Source: Puniceicoccaceae bacterium Marseille-Q1082 (GTDB lineage: Bacteria; Verrucomicrobiota; Verrucomicrobiia; Opitutales; Intestinicryptomonadaceae). From it: DNA of 64,000 bases. The position numbers and the translations under genes were made by a program. The stretch lies in assembly GCA_904424815.1 (NCBI GenBank), contig CAJGBI010000001.1:835083-899082 (forward strand). The letters are read 5' to 3'. Numbering within the stretch: position 1 is the first letter of the stretch; every line of letters starts with the position of its first letter. The notes below the pieces were generated by a model that was not told the origin of the DNA, did no database searches, and was given only the letters and a program-made list of their open reading frames with translations. This document shows, piece after piece, positions 27,467 through 36,656 of this stretch.

Positions 27467-27512
27467 CCCGCCCAACCGCGCCGCCCTCCGGCGCAAAAAA
27501 TATCCGGCCTAT

Positions 27513-28502
27513 ATGAAACTCTCCATGCTAATTCCCCCGAACGACCGCGCGCTCGCAGCCCTCGCCGCGCAAATGGGAATAAAATACGCCATAACGAAAG
27601 CCGCCCCCGAGCTCTCCGGAAAAAATCCCCCGTACGATTTCGGCGCCCTGAAATCCGCAAAAGACGGCTTTGCCGAACGCGGCCTCGAGCTCGTCGGGCT
27701 GGAGGGGGACCAATTCGACATGTCGCCGATAAAGCTCGGGCTGCCCGAACGCGGCGAATGGATAGGGAGGTACGCGCAAATGCTGCGCAATATGGGCGAT
27801 CTCGGGATAAGGCTGCTGTGCCTGAACTGGATGGCCTCCGTCGGGTGGTTCCGCACGGACGCCGCCGCCCCCGCGCGCGGGGGCGCGCTCACGACCTCTT
27901 TCGACGCCTCGCGCGCGCCCGCGCCGGAGCCCGCCGGAGAACGAATTTCGGAAGAAAAGCTGCGCGAAAACCTGTACTATTTTCTCGACGCGGTATTGCC
28001 GGAAGCCGAAAAAGCGGGAGTAAAAATGGCGCTCCACCCCGACGACCCGCCGGTCTCCCCGCTGCGCGGAATAGGCAGGATTCTGAAATCGGCGGAGGAC
28101 TATGAGAAAGTTTTTTCGCGGTACGATTCAAAATTCCTCGGCGCGACTTTCTGCCAGGCGACATTCAAAGTCGCGGGCGAAAACGTAAAAAAACTATCGG
28201 CGGACTGGATAGGGCGCGGAAAAATTTTCTTCATCCACATCCGCGACGCGCGCGGGAACGCCGAAAATTTTACGGAAACTTTTATCGACGAAGAGCGCGG
28301 CTTCGTCTCCGAAATGCTCGCCCATTACCGCGACTGCGGGTTTGGCGGGCCGATCCGCTCCGACCACGCCCCCGCGATGTTCGGGGAGGCTCAGAAGGAT
28401 TTCGGCGGGGGAGTTTCCGTGGGCTACCGGCCGCTCGGCCACATATTCTCTTGCGGATACATAAAGGGCTGCTGCGACGCGCTCAAAATCCCGCTCGAAT
28501 AG
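27513..28502 (+). CDS. uxuA: Mannonate dehydratase
   Basis: A 329-residue TIM-barrel dehydratase of the UxuA family, converting D-mannonate (from glucuronate) to 2-keto-3-deoxygluconate. Landmarks are KMALHPDDPPVSPLRGIGRI, FCQATF, IHIRDARG, and the metal-binding RSDHAPAMFGE. It is shorter than E. coli UxuA (about 394), like many non-proteobacterial members, and family likeness to other sugar-acid dehydratases leaves some doubt on substrate. It is followed after 10 bases by the SMP-30 lactonase, suggesting a sugar-acid operon. No uxaC or uxuB is adjacent. Confidence 0.8.
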   Translation: MKLSMLIPPNDRALAALAAQMGIKYAITKAAPELSGKNPPYDFGALKSAKDGFAERGLELVGLEGDQFDMSPIKLGLPERGEWIGRYAQMLRNMGDLGIRLLCLNWMASVGWFRTDAAAPARGGALTTSFDASRAPAPEPAGERISEEKLRENLYYFLDAVLPEAEKAGVKMALHPDDPPVSPLRGIGRILKSAEDYEKVFSRYDSKFLGATFCQATFKVAGENVKKLSADWIGRGKIFFIHIRDARGNAENFTETFIDEERGFVSEMLAHYRDCGFGGPIRSDHAPAMFGEAQKDFGGGVSVGYRPLGHIFSCGYIKGCCDALKIPLE

Positions 28503-28512
28503 AAGGATGGGC

Positions 28513-29334
28513 ATGAAGACGATCCTTTCAAACCTGAATTTTCCCGAAGGCCCCGCCGTGGGCGCAGACGGGGCGCTGTGGTTCGTGGAGCTTCACGGCG
28601 GCAGCGTCTGCCGCCTCGGGAAAGGCGGAGAACTCTCGCGGTTCAAAATCCCGAACGGCAGGCCCAACGGCATAGCTGCGGACGCCGCGGGGCGGATATG
28701 GTTTTGCGACGCGGGCAACGACTGCGTGTCGATTCTTAACCCCGAGAGCGGCGAAATAAAAACCGCATGCGACGCCGTCGAGGGCGAGAGGCTCGCGCAC
28801 CCGAACGATTTGGCGTTCGACATGCGCGGCAATCTGGTGTTCACCTGCCCGGGAGAGTCGCGGAAAGAGCCCGCCGGATACGTGTGCGCGCTCGGCGCGG
28901 GCGGCGCGCAAAAAATCATAACCGGAAAATTTTTCCCGAACGGGCTGGCGTTTTCGCCCGACGGAAAATCACTGTTCATCGCCGAGACGTATAAAAAGCG
29001 GATTTGGAAGGGCGACTGGAATCCTGCGGCGCTGTCGTGGTCGAACGCCCGCGTCTGGGCCGAGGCGGGGGGGAATCCCGGCCCGGACGGAATGGCGTTC
29101 GGCGACGACGGCAACCTCTACGCCGCGATTTTCGGAGGGGGGGCGGTCAAGGCTTTCTCCCCCGACGGAAACCTGGCGAAGGAGATAAGCCTCGGGGGGC
29201 GCAATCCCAGCAACTGCGCGTTTCTGCCGGACGGGGGCCTCGTCGTCACCGAGGCCGAGAGGGGCGAGCTCGTCCTGGTCGAAACCGGAGTAAAGCCCGC
29301 CGGCATCTTCCGCGGCCCTCCCATTTCGGCGTAG
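28513..29334 (+). CDS. SMP-30/gluconolactonase-family protein
   Basis: A 273-residue six-bladed beta-propeller lactonase. The family pattern is visible: NFPEGPAVGADGALWFVE (metal Glu), NGRPNGIAADAAGRIWFCD, HPNDLAFDMRGNLVFTCPG, FPNGLAFSPDGKSLFIAET and GNPGPDGMAFGDDGNLYAAIF. It probably opens a sugar-acid lactone ahead of the neighbouring UxuA. I chose the ATG at 28513 because AAGGA (28503-28507) then sits five bases upstream, which fits better than the ATG at 28507. No signal peptide, so cytoplasmic. Confidence 0.85.
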   Translation: MKTILSNLNFPEGPAVGADGALWFVELHGGSVCRLGKGGELSRFKIPNGRPNGIAADAAGRIWFCDAGNDCVSILNPESGEIKTACDAVEGERLAHPNDLAFDMRGNLVFTCPGESRKEPAGYVCALGAGGAQKIITGKFFPNGLAFSPDGKSLFIAETYKKRIWKGDWNPAALSWSNARVWAEAGGNPGPDGMAFGDDGNLYAAIFGGGAVKAFSPDGNLAKEISLGGRNPSNCAFLPDGGLVVTEAERGELVLVETGVKPAGIFRGPPISA

Positions 29335-29360
29335 GGGGGAAATCCTCCCCGCCGAACAGC

Positions 29361-29807
29361 CTATTCGGCGCGCGGCTCGTCGAATACTCCGGAGGAATAC
29401 GGGCCCGAGCATATGATTTTTTTCGCGTCCGGAAGGTGCGCTATGTCGCACGCGCCGACGGCGTCAAAATCTATGTACACGAGCGTTTCGGAAGCGGAGG
29501 CGTTCCTTATGCAATGCGCCCCCTCCTTTCCCGCGGGAAACGTTATTGCGTCCCCCGCCGCGACTTTTATTTCCCCGCCGTTTGTGCGGACGGCGCCCTC
29601 GCCCTTTATTATGTAGAACACCTCCTCGTTCGCCTCGTGCCAGTGGAAGCCGAACGACGAGTTCCCGGGGGCGACCTCCACGAAATGGACGGCGCATTTT
29701 GAAGCCTCTCCGAGCCCCACGACGGGCTTTATCGTGAATTTGCCGCCGTTTTGCTCCATTTCAATTCCGGCGGCGGACGCGCAGTTTACGGTTTTCAGCG
29801 ATTTCAT
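29361..29807 (-). CDS. Cupin-domain protein
   Basis: A 148-residue single cupin. The metal site is FHWHEANEEVFYIIKGEG (two His, Glu), with the second motif FPAGKEGAHCIRN (His). Such small cupins are sugar-binding, isomerase or quercetinase-like; the function here is unknown. It ends convergently with the SMP-30 gene and starts divergently from an HxlR regulator that probably controls it. Confidence 0.82.
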   Translation of the reverse strand: MKSLKTVNCASAAGIEMEQNGGKFTIKPVVGLGEASKCAVHFVEVAPGNSSFGFHWHEANEEVFYIIKGEGAVRTNGGEIKVAAGDAITFPAGKEGAHCIRNASASETLVYIDFDAVGACDIAHLPDAKKIICSGPYSSGVFDEPRAE

Positions 29808-29929
29808 TTTTTTCCTTTCGTTTTTTGTTTTACATTTGGGAGAAATTGAAATTACATTATCATACTTTGCGTAAAATGTAAAGTAGGCACAAATTTGTGC
29901 TGTAATAACCCAAAAGAAACTATTGAGCT
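29808..29929. promoter_or_regulatory. AT-rich divergent promoter region with perfect palindrome
   Basis: The spacer between the cupin gene and the HxlR regulator contains the 14-bp perfect palindrome gcacaaatttgtgc at 29887-29900. It also holds two ttacat/atgtaa half-sites (near 29859 and 29875). It is strikingly AT-rich against the flanking genes. A likely operator for the HxlR protein. Confidence 0.6.
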
Positions 29930-30259
29930 ATGAAAAGGAAAACCCCCCTTCCCGAATGCCCCGTTGAGGTGACCCTTTCGATGATAGGCGACAAGTGGAA
30001 GATATTGATCATAAGGGAGCTCTCCGGAGGGACGAGAAGGTTCGGAGAGCTCAAAAAATCCGTCGGGCAAATATCCCAGAAAGTGCTCACCGAAAACCTG
30101 CGCGAAATGCAGGCCGACGCCCTCGTCTCGCGCAAGGCCTACGCGGAGGTCCCCCCGAGGGTGGAATACTCGCTCACGGAGCTCGGCATGAGCCTAAAAC
30201 CGGTGCTCGCCGCGCTGAAAAAATGGGGCGCCGCCTATAAAAAGGCGTCGGGGCGCTAA
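29930..30259 (+). CDS. HxlR-family winged-helix transcription regulator
   Basis: A 109-residue regulator. Family signature: CPVEVTLSMIGDKWKILIIRELSGGTRRFGEL, then QISQKVLTENLREMQADALVSRKAYAEVPPRVEYSLTELG, which gives the winged helix and wing. The conserved cysteine near residue 11 (PECPVE) can act as a thiol sensor in some HxlR proteins. It is divergent from the cupin gene across a palindromic spacer and is followed after 3 bases by the DUF5131 gene, so it may control both. Confidence 0.92.
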   Translation: MKRKTPLPECPVEVTLSMIGDKWKILIIRELSGGTRRFGELKKSVGQISQKVLTENLREMQADALVSRKAYAEVPPRVEYSLTELGMSLKPVLAALKKWGAAYKKASGR

Positions 30260-30262
30260 AAA

Positions 30263-31147
30263 ATGCACGACATCTGGAACCCCTGGCACGGCTGCGCGAA
30301 AAAGAGCGAGGGCTGCGCCAACTGCTACATGTATTTTCTCGACAGGGCCAGAAACATAGACCCGTCGCGCGTATTCAGGGTAAAAAACAACTTCTACTAT
30401 CCCCTCCAAAAAAATTCCCGCGGCGAATATAAAGTGAAAAGCGGCGAAACGCTGCGGGTGTGCATGACTTCGGACTTTTTCATAGAAGAGGCCGACCAAT
30501 GGCGGGGCGAGGCGTGGGATATAATTGCCGGAAGGCCGGACGTTGTGTTCTACCTGCTTACCAAACGCCCCGAGCGCGTCGCAAAGCTCCTTCCGAAGAA
30601 CTGGGGCGGCGGCTGGGAAAACGTGTTCTTCAACGTCACCGCCGAAAACCAGGCGCGCGCCGACGAGCGCGTGCCGCTGCTGCTCGATTTGCCGTTCAGG
30701 CACAAGGGAGTCATGGTCGCTCCGTTCATAGGCGAAGTGTCCCTCAAAAAATATCTGAAAAGCGGAGCGATAGAGCGGGTCGTCGCCGGCGGAGAAAATT
30801 ACGACGGCTCGCGGGTTTTGAAATGCGAATGGGTTGAGAAATTATACTCCGAATGCGTCGAAAGCGACACGACGTTTTGCTTTATCGAGACGGGCACCCT
30901 GTTTGAAAAGGGCGGCAAAATATACCGAATGCCGGACAAGCGTTTGCAGAGCAAAATGGCGTTCAGGTCGGGATATTTCCACGGGGGGAGGAAAGCGGAA
31001 TACAAGCTCGACCTGCCGCCCGCGCAGAGGGAGCTTACGGGGGAAGTCGCCGAATACAGGCCCCATTTCGGGCCCATGTGCGCCGAATGCGGCAGCCGCC
31101 CAATTTGCAACGGTTGCGCCAGATGCCGCAAATGCCCGAACGCCTGA
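30263..31147 (+). CDS. DUF5131 (phage Gp37/Gp68-like) Cys-rich protein
   Basis: A 294-residue member of the DUF5131 family, found in phages and bacteria. The N-terminus has WNPWHGCAKKSEGCANCYM, a C-x7-C-x2-C cluster resembling a radical-SAM iron-sulfur motif. TKRPERV and the SLKKYL...VAGGENYDGS stretch are also family features. The last 25 residues add five more cysteines (CAECGSRPICNGCARCRKC), which could hold zinc or a second cluster. The enzymatic role is not established. It starts 3 bases after the HxlR gene and is likely co-transcribed. Not obviously surrounded by phage genes. Confidence 0.8.
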   Translation: MHDIWNPWHGCAKKSEGCANCYMYFLDRARNIDPSRVFRVKNNFYYPLQKNSRGEYKVKSGETLRVCMTSDFFIEEADQWRGEAWDIIAGRPDVVFYLLTKRPERVAKLLPKNWGGGWENVFFNVTAENQARADERVPLLLDLPFRHKGVMVAPFIGEVSLKKYLKSGAIERVVAGGENYDGSRVLKCEWVEKLYSECVESDTTFCFIETGTLFEKGGKIYRMPDKRLQSKMAFRSGYFHGGRKAEYKLDLPPAQRELTGEVAEYRPHFGPMCAECGSRPICNGCARCRKCPNA

Positions 31148-31409
31148 CTCCCCATCCCCTTTCTGCCGCCCTCAAACGCCGGACGGCCGGATGCGCGCCG
31201 ACCGGCGCTTTCGCATTTGCGCGCGGGCTTTTCCCCGCGCAAAGCCTTCGCGGCAAGGTTTCGCGCTCCCGAACATTTCTTGCGAATGCGCGCCCAAATT
31301 TCCCAAAAGAGGCGTTTTTAGGCAATTTTTCGGCATTATCATATATTTACGATCCGAAGGCCTCATGCTAAAATTCGCCCGCAAATGCGAGGAACGAAAG
31401 GAGAAAAAA

Positions 31410-32552
<1,143 letters not shown>

Positions 32553-32556
<4 letters not shown>

Positions 32557-33008
32557 AACAGGCCGCCGCAATTTTCGCGCTCGCTCCGGCGACGGTTTCA
32601 CCCGCTTCCGGAAAGCCGCCCATAATACTTTCCGACCAGGGAAGTTTCGCTGTCGGAGGAACTGCGTTGTCCGACCGGAAAGGAAGAAAATTCCACGGCG
32701 ACCATGCCTATGTATTCTACCAGATTCCGGAGAATGCGAGAAAATATCCGCTTGTATTTGCCCATGGAGTCGGGCAATTTTCCAAGACATGGGAAACAAC
32801 CCCCGACGGCAGGGAGGGCTTCCAAAACATATTTTTGCGGAAGGGGTTTTCGGTGTATCTCGCAGACCAGCCGAGGCGCGGAAACGCCGGAAGAAGCACG
32901 GAGGCCGCCGCCGTGCCGAACCTCCTACTCCTATTACTCTGCCGTCCGCGTTCAACGGAGGTCGGCCCGCTATGGGAAAGTTGCGGCGCGGGCGAAAAAT
33001 ATGTTTGA
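32553..33008 (+). pseudogene. Alpha/beta hydrolase, C-terminally truncated remnant
   Basis: Begins at GTG 32553 overlapping the reductase stop. Residues 28-120 resemble secreted alpha/beta hydrolases: QGSFAVGGT, GDHAYVFYQIP, YPLVFAHGVGQFSKTWETTPDG and GFSVYLADQPRRGNAGRST. After GRSTEAA the sequence becomes unrelated (a run of leucines, then a stop at 33008), so the nucleophile elbow and the rest of the usual ~320-residue protein are missing. Apparent decay of a neighbour of the frameshifted reductase. Confidence 0.7.
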
Positions 33009-33053
33009 ACGCCGGCGCGGAAATCCTATTGTTCCAGCAATACGAACGAAATT

Positions 33054-34070
33054 ATGAATGCTAAAAAAATACTGCTTTTTGCGGTTCTTCCGGCGGCGGC
33101 CGCGGCTTCGCTCTTCGCAAAATCCCTCGAAGGCGAATATGTCGGCAGGGTAGACGCGAAGGAGGCGCATTTTAAGGACAATCCGCTGATTGCGGCGCAA
33201 GTTTACCGCGAGGGCGACAAATACAAAGTCGGCATATATCCCGACCTCTGGAGGCGCGCGCCAGCGTACGCAAAATTTGACGCCGACGCGAAATCCCGCA
33301 AAATAGACTTCGACTGCGGCGGATGGCTCGGATTCAAAGGGACGATAACCGAAAACGGAATAGTCGGGGAAGCGGCATATTCCACAAAGGACGGCAAAAA
33401 ATCCGCCCCTATGAAGCTCAAAAAAATCGACAGAAAATCCCCGACGCTCGGCATGCGCGCCCCGAAGGGCGCGACGGTTTTGATAGACGGAAAGTCTTTT
33501 GACGAATGGGAATCCGCCAGCGGGAAACCGATACAATGGGAAATCGTCGGCGACGGCTCCGTAAAAGTTTCCGACAAAAAGGAGCAGTGGGTCGGCATCC
33601 GCACCAAGAAAAAATTCAAAAGCCTCAGGTTGCACGTCGAATTCATGACGCCCGACGAACGATCCAAGCCGCTCGGCCAAGGAAGGGGCAACTCGGGCGT
33701 GTTTGTCGGCGGCTTCGAAGTGCAGGTGCTCGACTCGTTCGGCGCGGAGGGAGTATGGAACGAATGCGGGGCGCTGTACAAATATATGCCGCCGCAGATC
33801 AACGCCTCGCTTCCGCCCGAAAAATGGCAGACTTACGACATCGAATACCGCGCGCCCGTCTTTAAAGGCGGCAAAATCGAAAAATATCCGCGCATCACGG
33901 TATTCCACAACGGCATGAAAATCCAAAGCGACATCGAGCTGCGCGAAAACACCGCCAACGGTTCCGCGTACCGCGCCCTTGCGCTGAAAGACGAGCCCGT
34001 TTCGATATCGCTGCAAAACCACCAAAACCCCGTCAGATTCCGCAACGTCTGGGTGGAGGAAATCGAATAG
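33054..34070 (+). CDS. Secreted DUF1080 (3-keto-disaccharide hydrolase-like) protein
   Basis: A 338-residue protein with a Sec signal peptide (MNAKKILLFAVLPAAAAASLFA) and a C-terminal jelly-roll DUF1080 domain: LIDGKSFDEWESASGKPIQWEI, LRLHVEFMTP, GRGNSGVFVGGFEVQVLDSFG, and the end SISLQNHQNPVRFRNVWVEEIE. DUF1080 proteins include hydrolases of 3-keto-glycosides. Residues 25-125 form an extra beta-rich N-terminal domain. The preceding Tat-type oxidoreductase, if functional, could act on the same oxidised sugars, but both upstream genes look broken. Confidence 0.82.
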   Translation: MNAKKILLFAVLPAAAAASLFAKSLEGEYVGRVDAKEAHFKDNPLIAAQVYREGDKYKVGIYPDLWRRAPAYAKFDADAKSRKIDFDCGGWLGFKGTITENGIVGEAAYSTKDGKKSAPMKLKKIDRKSPTLGMRAPKGATVLIDGKSFDEWESASGKPIQWEIVGDGSVKVSDKKEQWVGIRTKKKFKSLRLHVEFMTPDERSKPLGQGRGNSGVFVGGFEVQVLDSFGAEGVWNECGALYKYMPPQINASLPPEKWQTYDIEYRAPVFKGGKIEKYPRITVFHNGMKIQSDIELRENTANGSAYRALALKDEPVSISLQNHQNPVRFRNVWVEEIE

Positions 34071-34161
34071 CCTACCTAAACGGCTTATAAAAAACGCCAA
34101 ACCGCCCGCGCGGAAATTTTACGGCGGCGCGGCAAAACATACCCGATTCTGCGGGTCGGGG

Positions 34162-34199
34162 AAAAAACAAACGGGCCGCGGGGCGCATCCCTCGGCCCG
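34162..34199 (-). terminator. Terminator downstream of rnhB
   Basis: Stem cgggccg (34172-34178) and cggcccg (34193-34199) with extra inner ggg/ccc pairing. On the minus strand it is followed by TTTGTTTTTT. Lies 80 bases past the rnhB stop; it may also stop the convergent DUF1080 transcript. Confidence 0.65.
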
Positions 34200-34281
34200 C
34201 CTTTCTCGGGGGCGCGGCGGCGGCGCGGACTTTTGACGCAACAATTTTTCAGCGCTCGCAATCCTCACGCCGCGGAAAATT

Positions 34282-35043
34282 TCAGAAGAGGGTCCCCTGC
34301 TCCGCGATTCCCGAGAATTCGTCCGGGCGCAATTTTTTCAGAAAGCTCTTGCGGTGTTCCGGAGTGGGGCCGAAGAGCATGAGCGACTGCAAGTGCGCGG
34401 CCGTGCCGTAGCCCTTGTGTTTTTCAAACCCAAAGCGCGGATATTTGGGAGCAAGCGCCTCCATCAGCCTGTCGCGCGAAACCTTTGCCACCACCGACGC
34501 CGCCGCGACCGCAAGGCTCTGCGCGTCGCCTTTCACGGCGGCCATGTGGGCGTACGGAAATTTTTTCATCTCCCTGCCGTCTATGATAACCTGCGCCTTT
34601 GAAATGTCGAGCGGGGACTCTCCGAACAGGGTCGCCGCCGCGCCCGCGCGCGCCAGATTCAGACCGAGGCGGGCGTTGAGAGCTCCGGCGGCGCGCGCCA
34701 TCGCAATTTGGGTTGCGGCCAATATGTTGAGCTTCTCGATTTCCGCGACTTCCGCAAACGCCGCCTCGAAGTCGAGCAGCCCCGCAGCCTTCAGTTTTTC
34801 GAGCTCGCCGTAAACGGATTCCCGGGCCTCGCGCGAAAGCTGTTTCGAATCGTTGAGGACCCGCAGGCTCGACAGCGCGGCTACGGAGGAATATAGCCCC
34901 GCAGAAACCGCGACCGCCCCCGCGCACACGGGGCCCGCAAGCGCGCCGCGCCCCGCCTCGTCTATGCCCAAAACGAAACTGCGCCCGCCGAGATACTCCC
35001 TGTCGAAGTCCGCAAGCAGAACTATCCTGGCGGGGTTGGACAT
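34282..35043 (-). CDS. rnhB: Ribonuclease HII
   Basis: A 253-residue RNase HII, removing RNA and single ribonucleotides from DNA. The catalytic start GIDEAGRGALAGPVCAGAV holds the first Asp-Glu pair. LNDSKQLSREARE, VIIDGREM and the VKGDAQSLAVAAASVVAKVSRDRLM motif follow with the remaining acidic residues. The ATG at 35043 lies one base after the stop of the GH31 gene, making it the last gene of the rnhC-GH31-GH31-rnhB chain. Confidence 0.95.
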   Translation of the reverse strand: MSNPARIVLLADFDREYLGGRSFVLGIDEAGRGALAGPVCAGAVAVSAGLYSSVAALSSLRVLNDSKQLSREARESVYGELEKLKAAGLLDFEAAFAEVAEIEKLNILAATQIAMARAAGALNARLGLNLARAGAAATLFGESPLDISKAQVIIDGREMKKFPYAHMAAVKGDAQSLAVAAASVVAKVSRDRLMEALAPKYPRFGFEKHKGYGTAAHLQSLMLFGPTPEHRKSFLKKLRPDEFSGIAEQGTLF

Positions 35044-35044
35044 G

Positions 35045-36643
35045 CTATTTGAGCTTTTCGAAATAGGGCAGCCTGTCTATCGGGACGTCGATTTTAATCG
35101 TCTGCCCGCCTTTCCAGACCTTGCCGAGATCGTCCTTCCATTCGCCCGAAGGCAGCTTCACTTCGCGCGAATCTTCGGGCGTCACGACGGGCGCGACGAG
35201 ATATTTCGGCCCGAGCATAAACTGGTCTTTCGAATTTTCAAAGCCCTGGTTCGGAAATTCGTACTCCATGTGGCGGACGATGGGCTCGCCCGTCTTGGCG
35301 GCGTTGTGCGCAAGTTCCAGAATATAGGGGCCGAACTGTTTGTGCAAGTTGGCGAATTTGCGGCAGATTTCAAGGTTCTTTTTGTCGAGTATGCGCCACG
35401 GAGCCACCGAAAACTGCATCATCGGCATGAGCGCGTGAATCTGGCAGGAACGCACTATGAGTTTTTGGTCTATTTTAGAGGGGTCTATCGGCGTCATGTC
35501 CGGATTTAGGAACGAGCGGAATTCCCCGCCGCCTATCATGTCCGGACAGGTGTACGGGTGCCCGATGAGGCCCGCCGCGAGCATGTCCGGTATGAGCTGC
35601 CTTATGCCCTTCCAGGAATACGGCTTGTCCTGAAGCCTCTGAACGAGCGGCTGTAGGCCCATTTTCCAGCAGGCGCGGTATTCGTTGTACGGGAAGTCGA
35701 GCCCCATTTTAGCCCACGCCTCGCAGTAGTCGGAGGGCGTCGCGCCCTCGAAGAATTCGATTCCCTCCGAAACCGCCCCTTTGTCGCCCGCGTCGAATTT
35801 GAAGCCGTCGGCGCCGTACTTTTCGCGCATCGCCGCAAGCTTGCCTTTCAAATGCTCGCGCGCTTTGGGGTTGGTGAGGTCGTAGCAGGCGCTTATGCCG
35901 TTCCACCACTCGACCATAGCGGGATCCTTTTTGCCCTTTTCTTTCAGGAGCAAACCCGCTTTGTTGAGCTCGCGGAACTCGGGGGAGGCGGGGGAGACAA
36001 ACGGGCAAATCCAGAACATCACTTTAAAGCCCTTGGCGTGGAGCCTGTCCATCATCGCCTTGGGATCTGGAAACTTGTCGGCGCGGAAGTCGAAATTTCC
36101 GTAATAATTCTGCCAGTTGTCGTCCACCATGAACACGCCGACGGGAAAGCCGTTCTTTATGACGTCATCGGCGTACTTTTCGACATCCGCCTGGTTTTGG
36201 TTGTACATCAACTCTATCCAGGTATTGTACTGCGGCATCGAGAAAAACACGTCCTCCGGAATCGCGCCCGAGGGCTCGAAGTGGATTTTTGAGGCCGCAA
36301 GGTACGCGTCTTTCAAAGTCTTGCCGGCGGCGACGGGCTGGATTTTCTCAAACTCGCTCGTTATCGTGATGACGCCGTTTTTGGCGGAAAATTTAAACGG
36401 CTTGTCGCTCCAGACGTACCTGCCCTTAGACGATACGAAAAGCGGGGCGGACTGGTTCGAATAATTGCTCTTCGCAAGATCCTTTTCGTCGAAATTTTCG
36501 TACGGCATGTGGGAGCCGAAGAATGTGGCGGCCCCCCACCACTTCTCGCCTTCGAGCGGGGAGATAACCGACGTGTAGGTTTCGGCGAAAGCCGCCGAGG
36601 CGAGCACCGCCGCAGAGAGAGTCAAAAGGGATTTGGTTTTCAT
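35045..36643 (-). CDS. Secreted GH31-family glycoside hydrolase, paralogue A
   Basis: A 532-residue exported enzyme with signal peptide MKTKSLLTLSAAVLASAAFA. The GH31 core shows GVFMVDDNWQNYYGNFDF, the nucleophile region DGFKFDAGD, and the acid/base region CPDMIGGGEFRSF, with the ending MEYEFPNQGFENSKDQFMLG. GH31 enzymes cleave alpha-linked sugars (glucose, xylose, galactose types); specificity cannot be read. It is shorter than many GH31 proteins and lacks extra C-terminal modules. Tandem paralogue of the gene just upstream, 13 bases away; rnhB follows after one base. Confidence 0.88.
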   Translation of the reverse strand: MKTKSLLTLSAAVLASAAFAETYTSVISPLEGEKWWGAATFFGSHMPYENFDEKDLAKSNYSNQSAPLFVSSKGRYVWSDKPFKFSAKNGVITITSEFEKIQPVAAGKTLKDAYLAASKIHFEPSGAIPEDVFFSMPQYNTWIELMYNQNQADVEKYADDVIKNGFPVGVFMVDDNWQNYYGNFDFRADKFPDPKAMMDRLHAKGFKVMFWICPFVSPASPEFRELNKAGLLLKEKGKKDPAMVEWWNGISACYDLTNPKAREHLKGKLAAMREKYGADGFKFDAGDKGAVSEGIEFFEGATPSDYCEAWAKMGLDFPYNEYRACWKMGLQPLVQRLQDKPYSWKGIRQLIPDMLAAGLIGHPYTCPDMIGGGEFRSFLNPDMTPIDPSKIDQKLIVRSCQIHALMPMMQFSVAPWRILDKKNLEICRKFANLHKQFGPYILELAHNAAKTGEPIVRHMEYEFPNQGFENSKDQFMLGPKYLVAPVVTPEDSREVKLPSGEWKDDLGKVWKGGQTIKIDVPIDRLPYFEKLK

Positions 36644-36656
36644 GATATATATCGCG

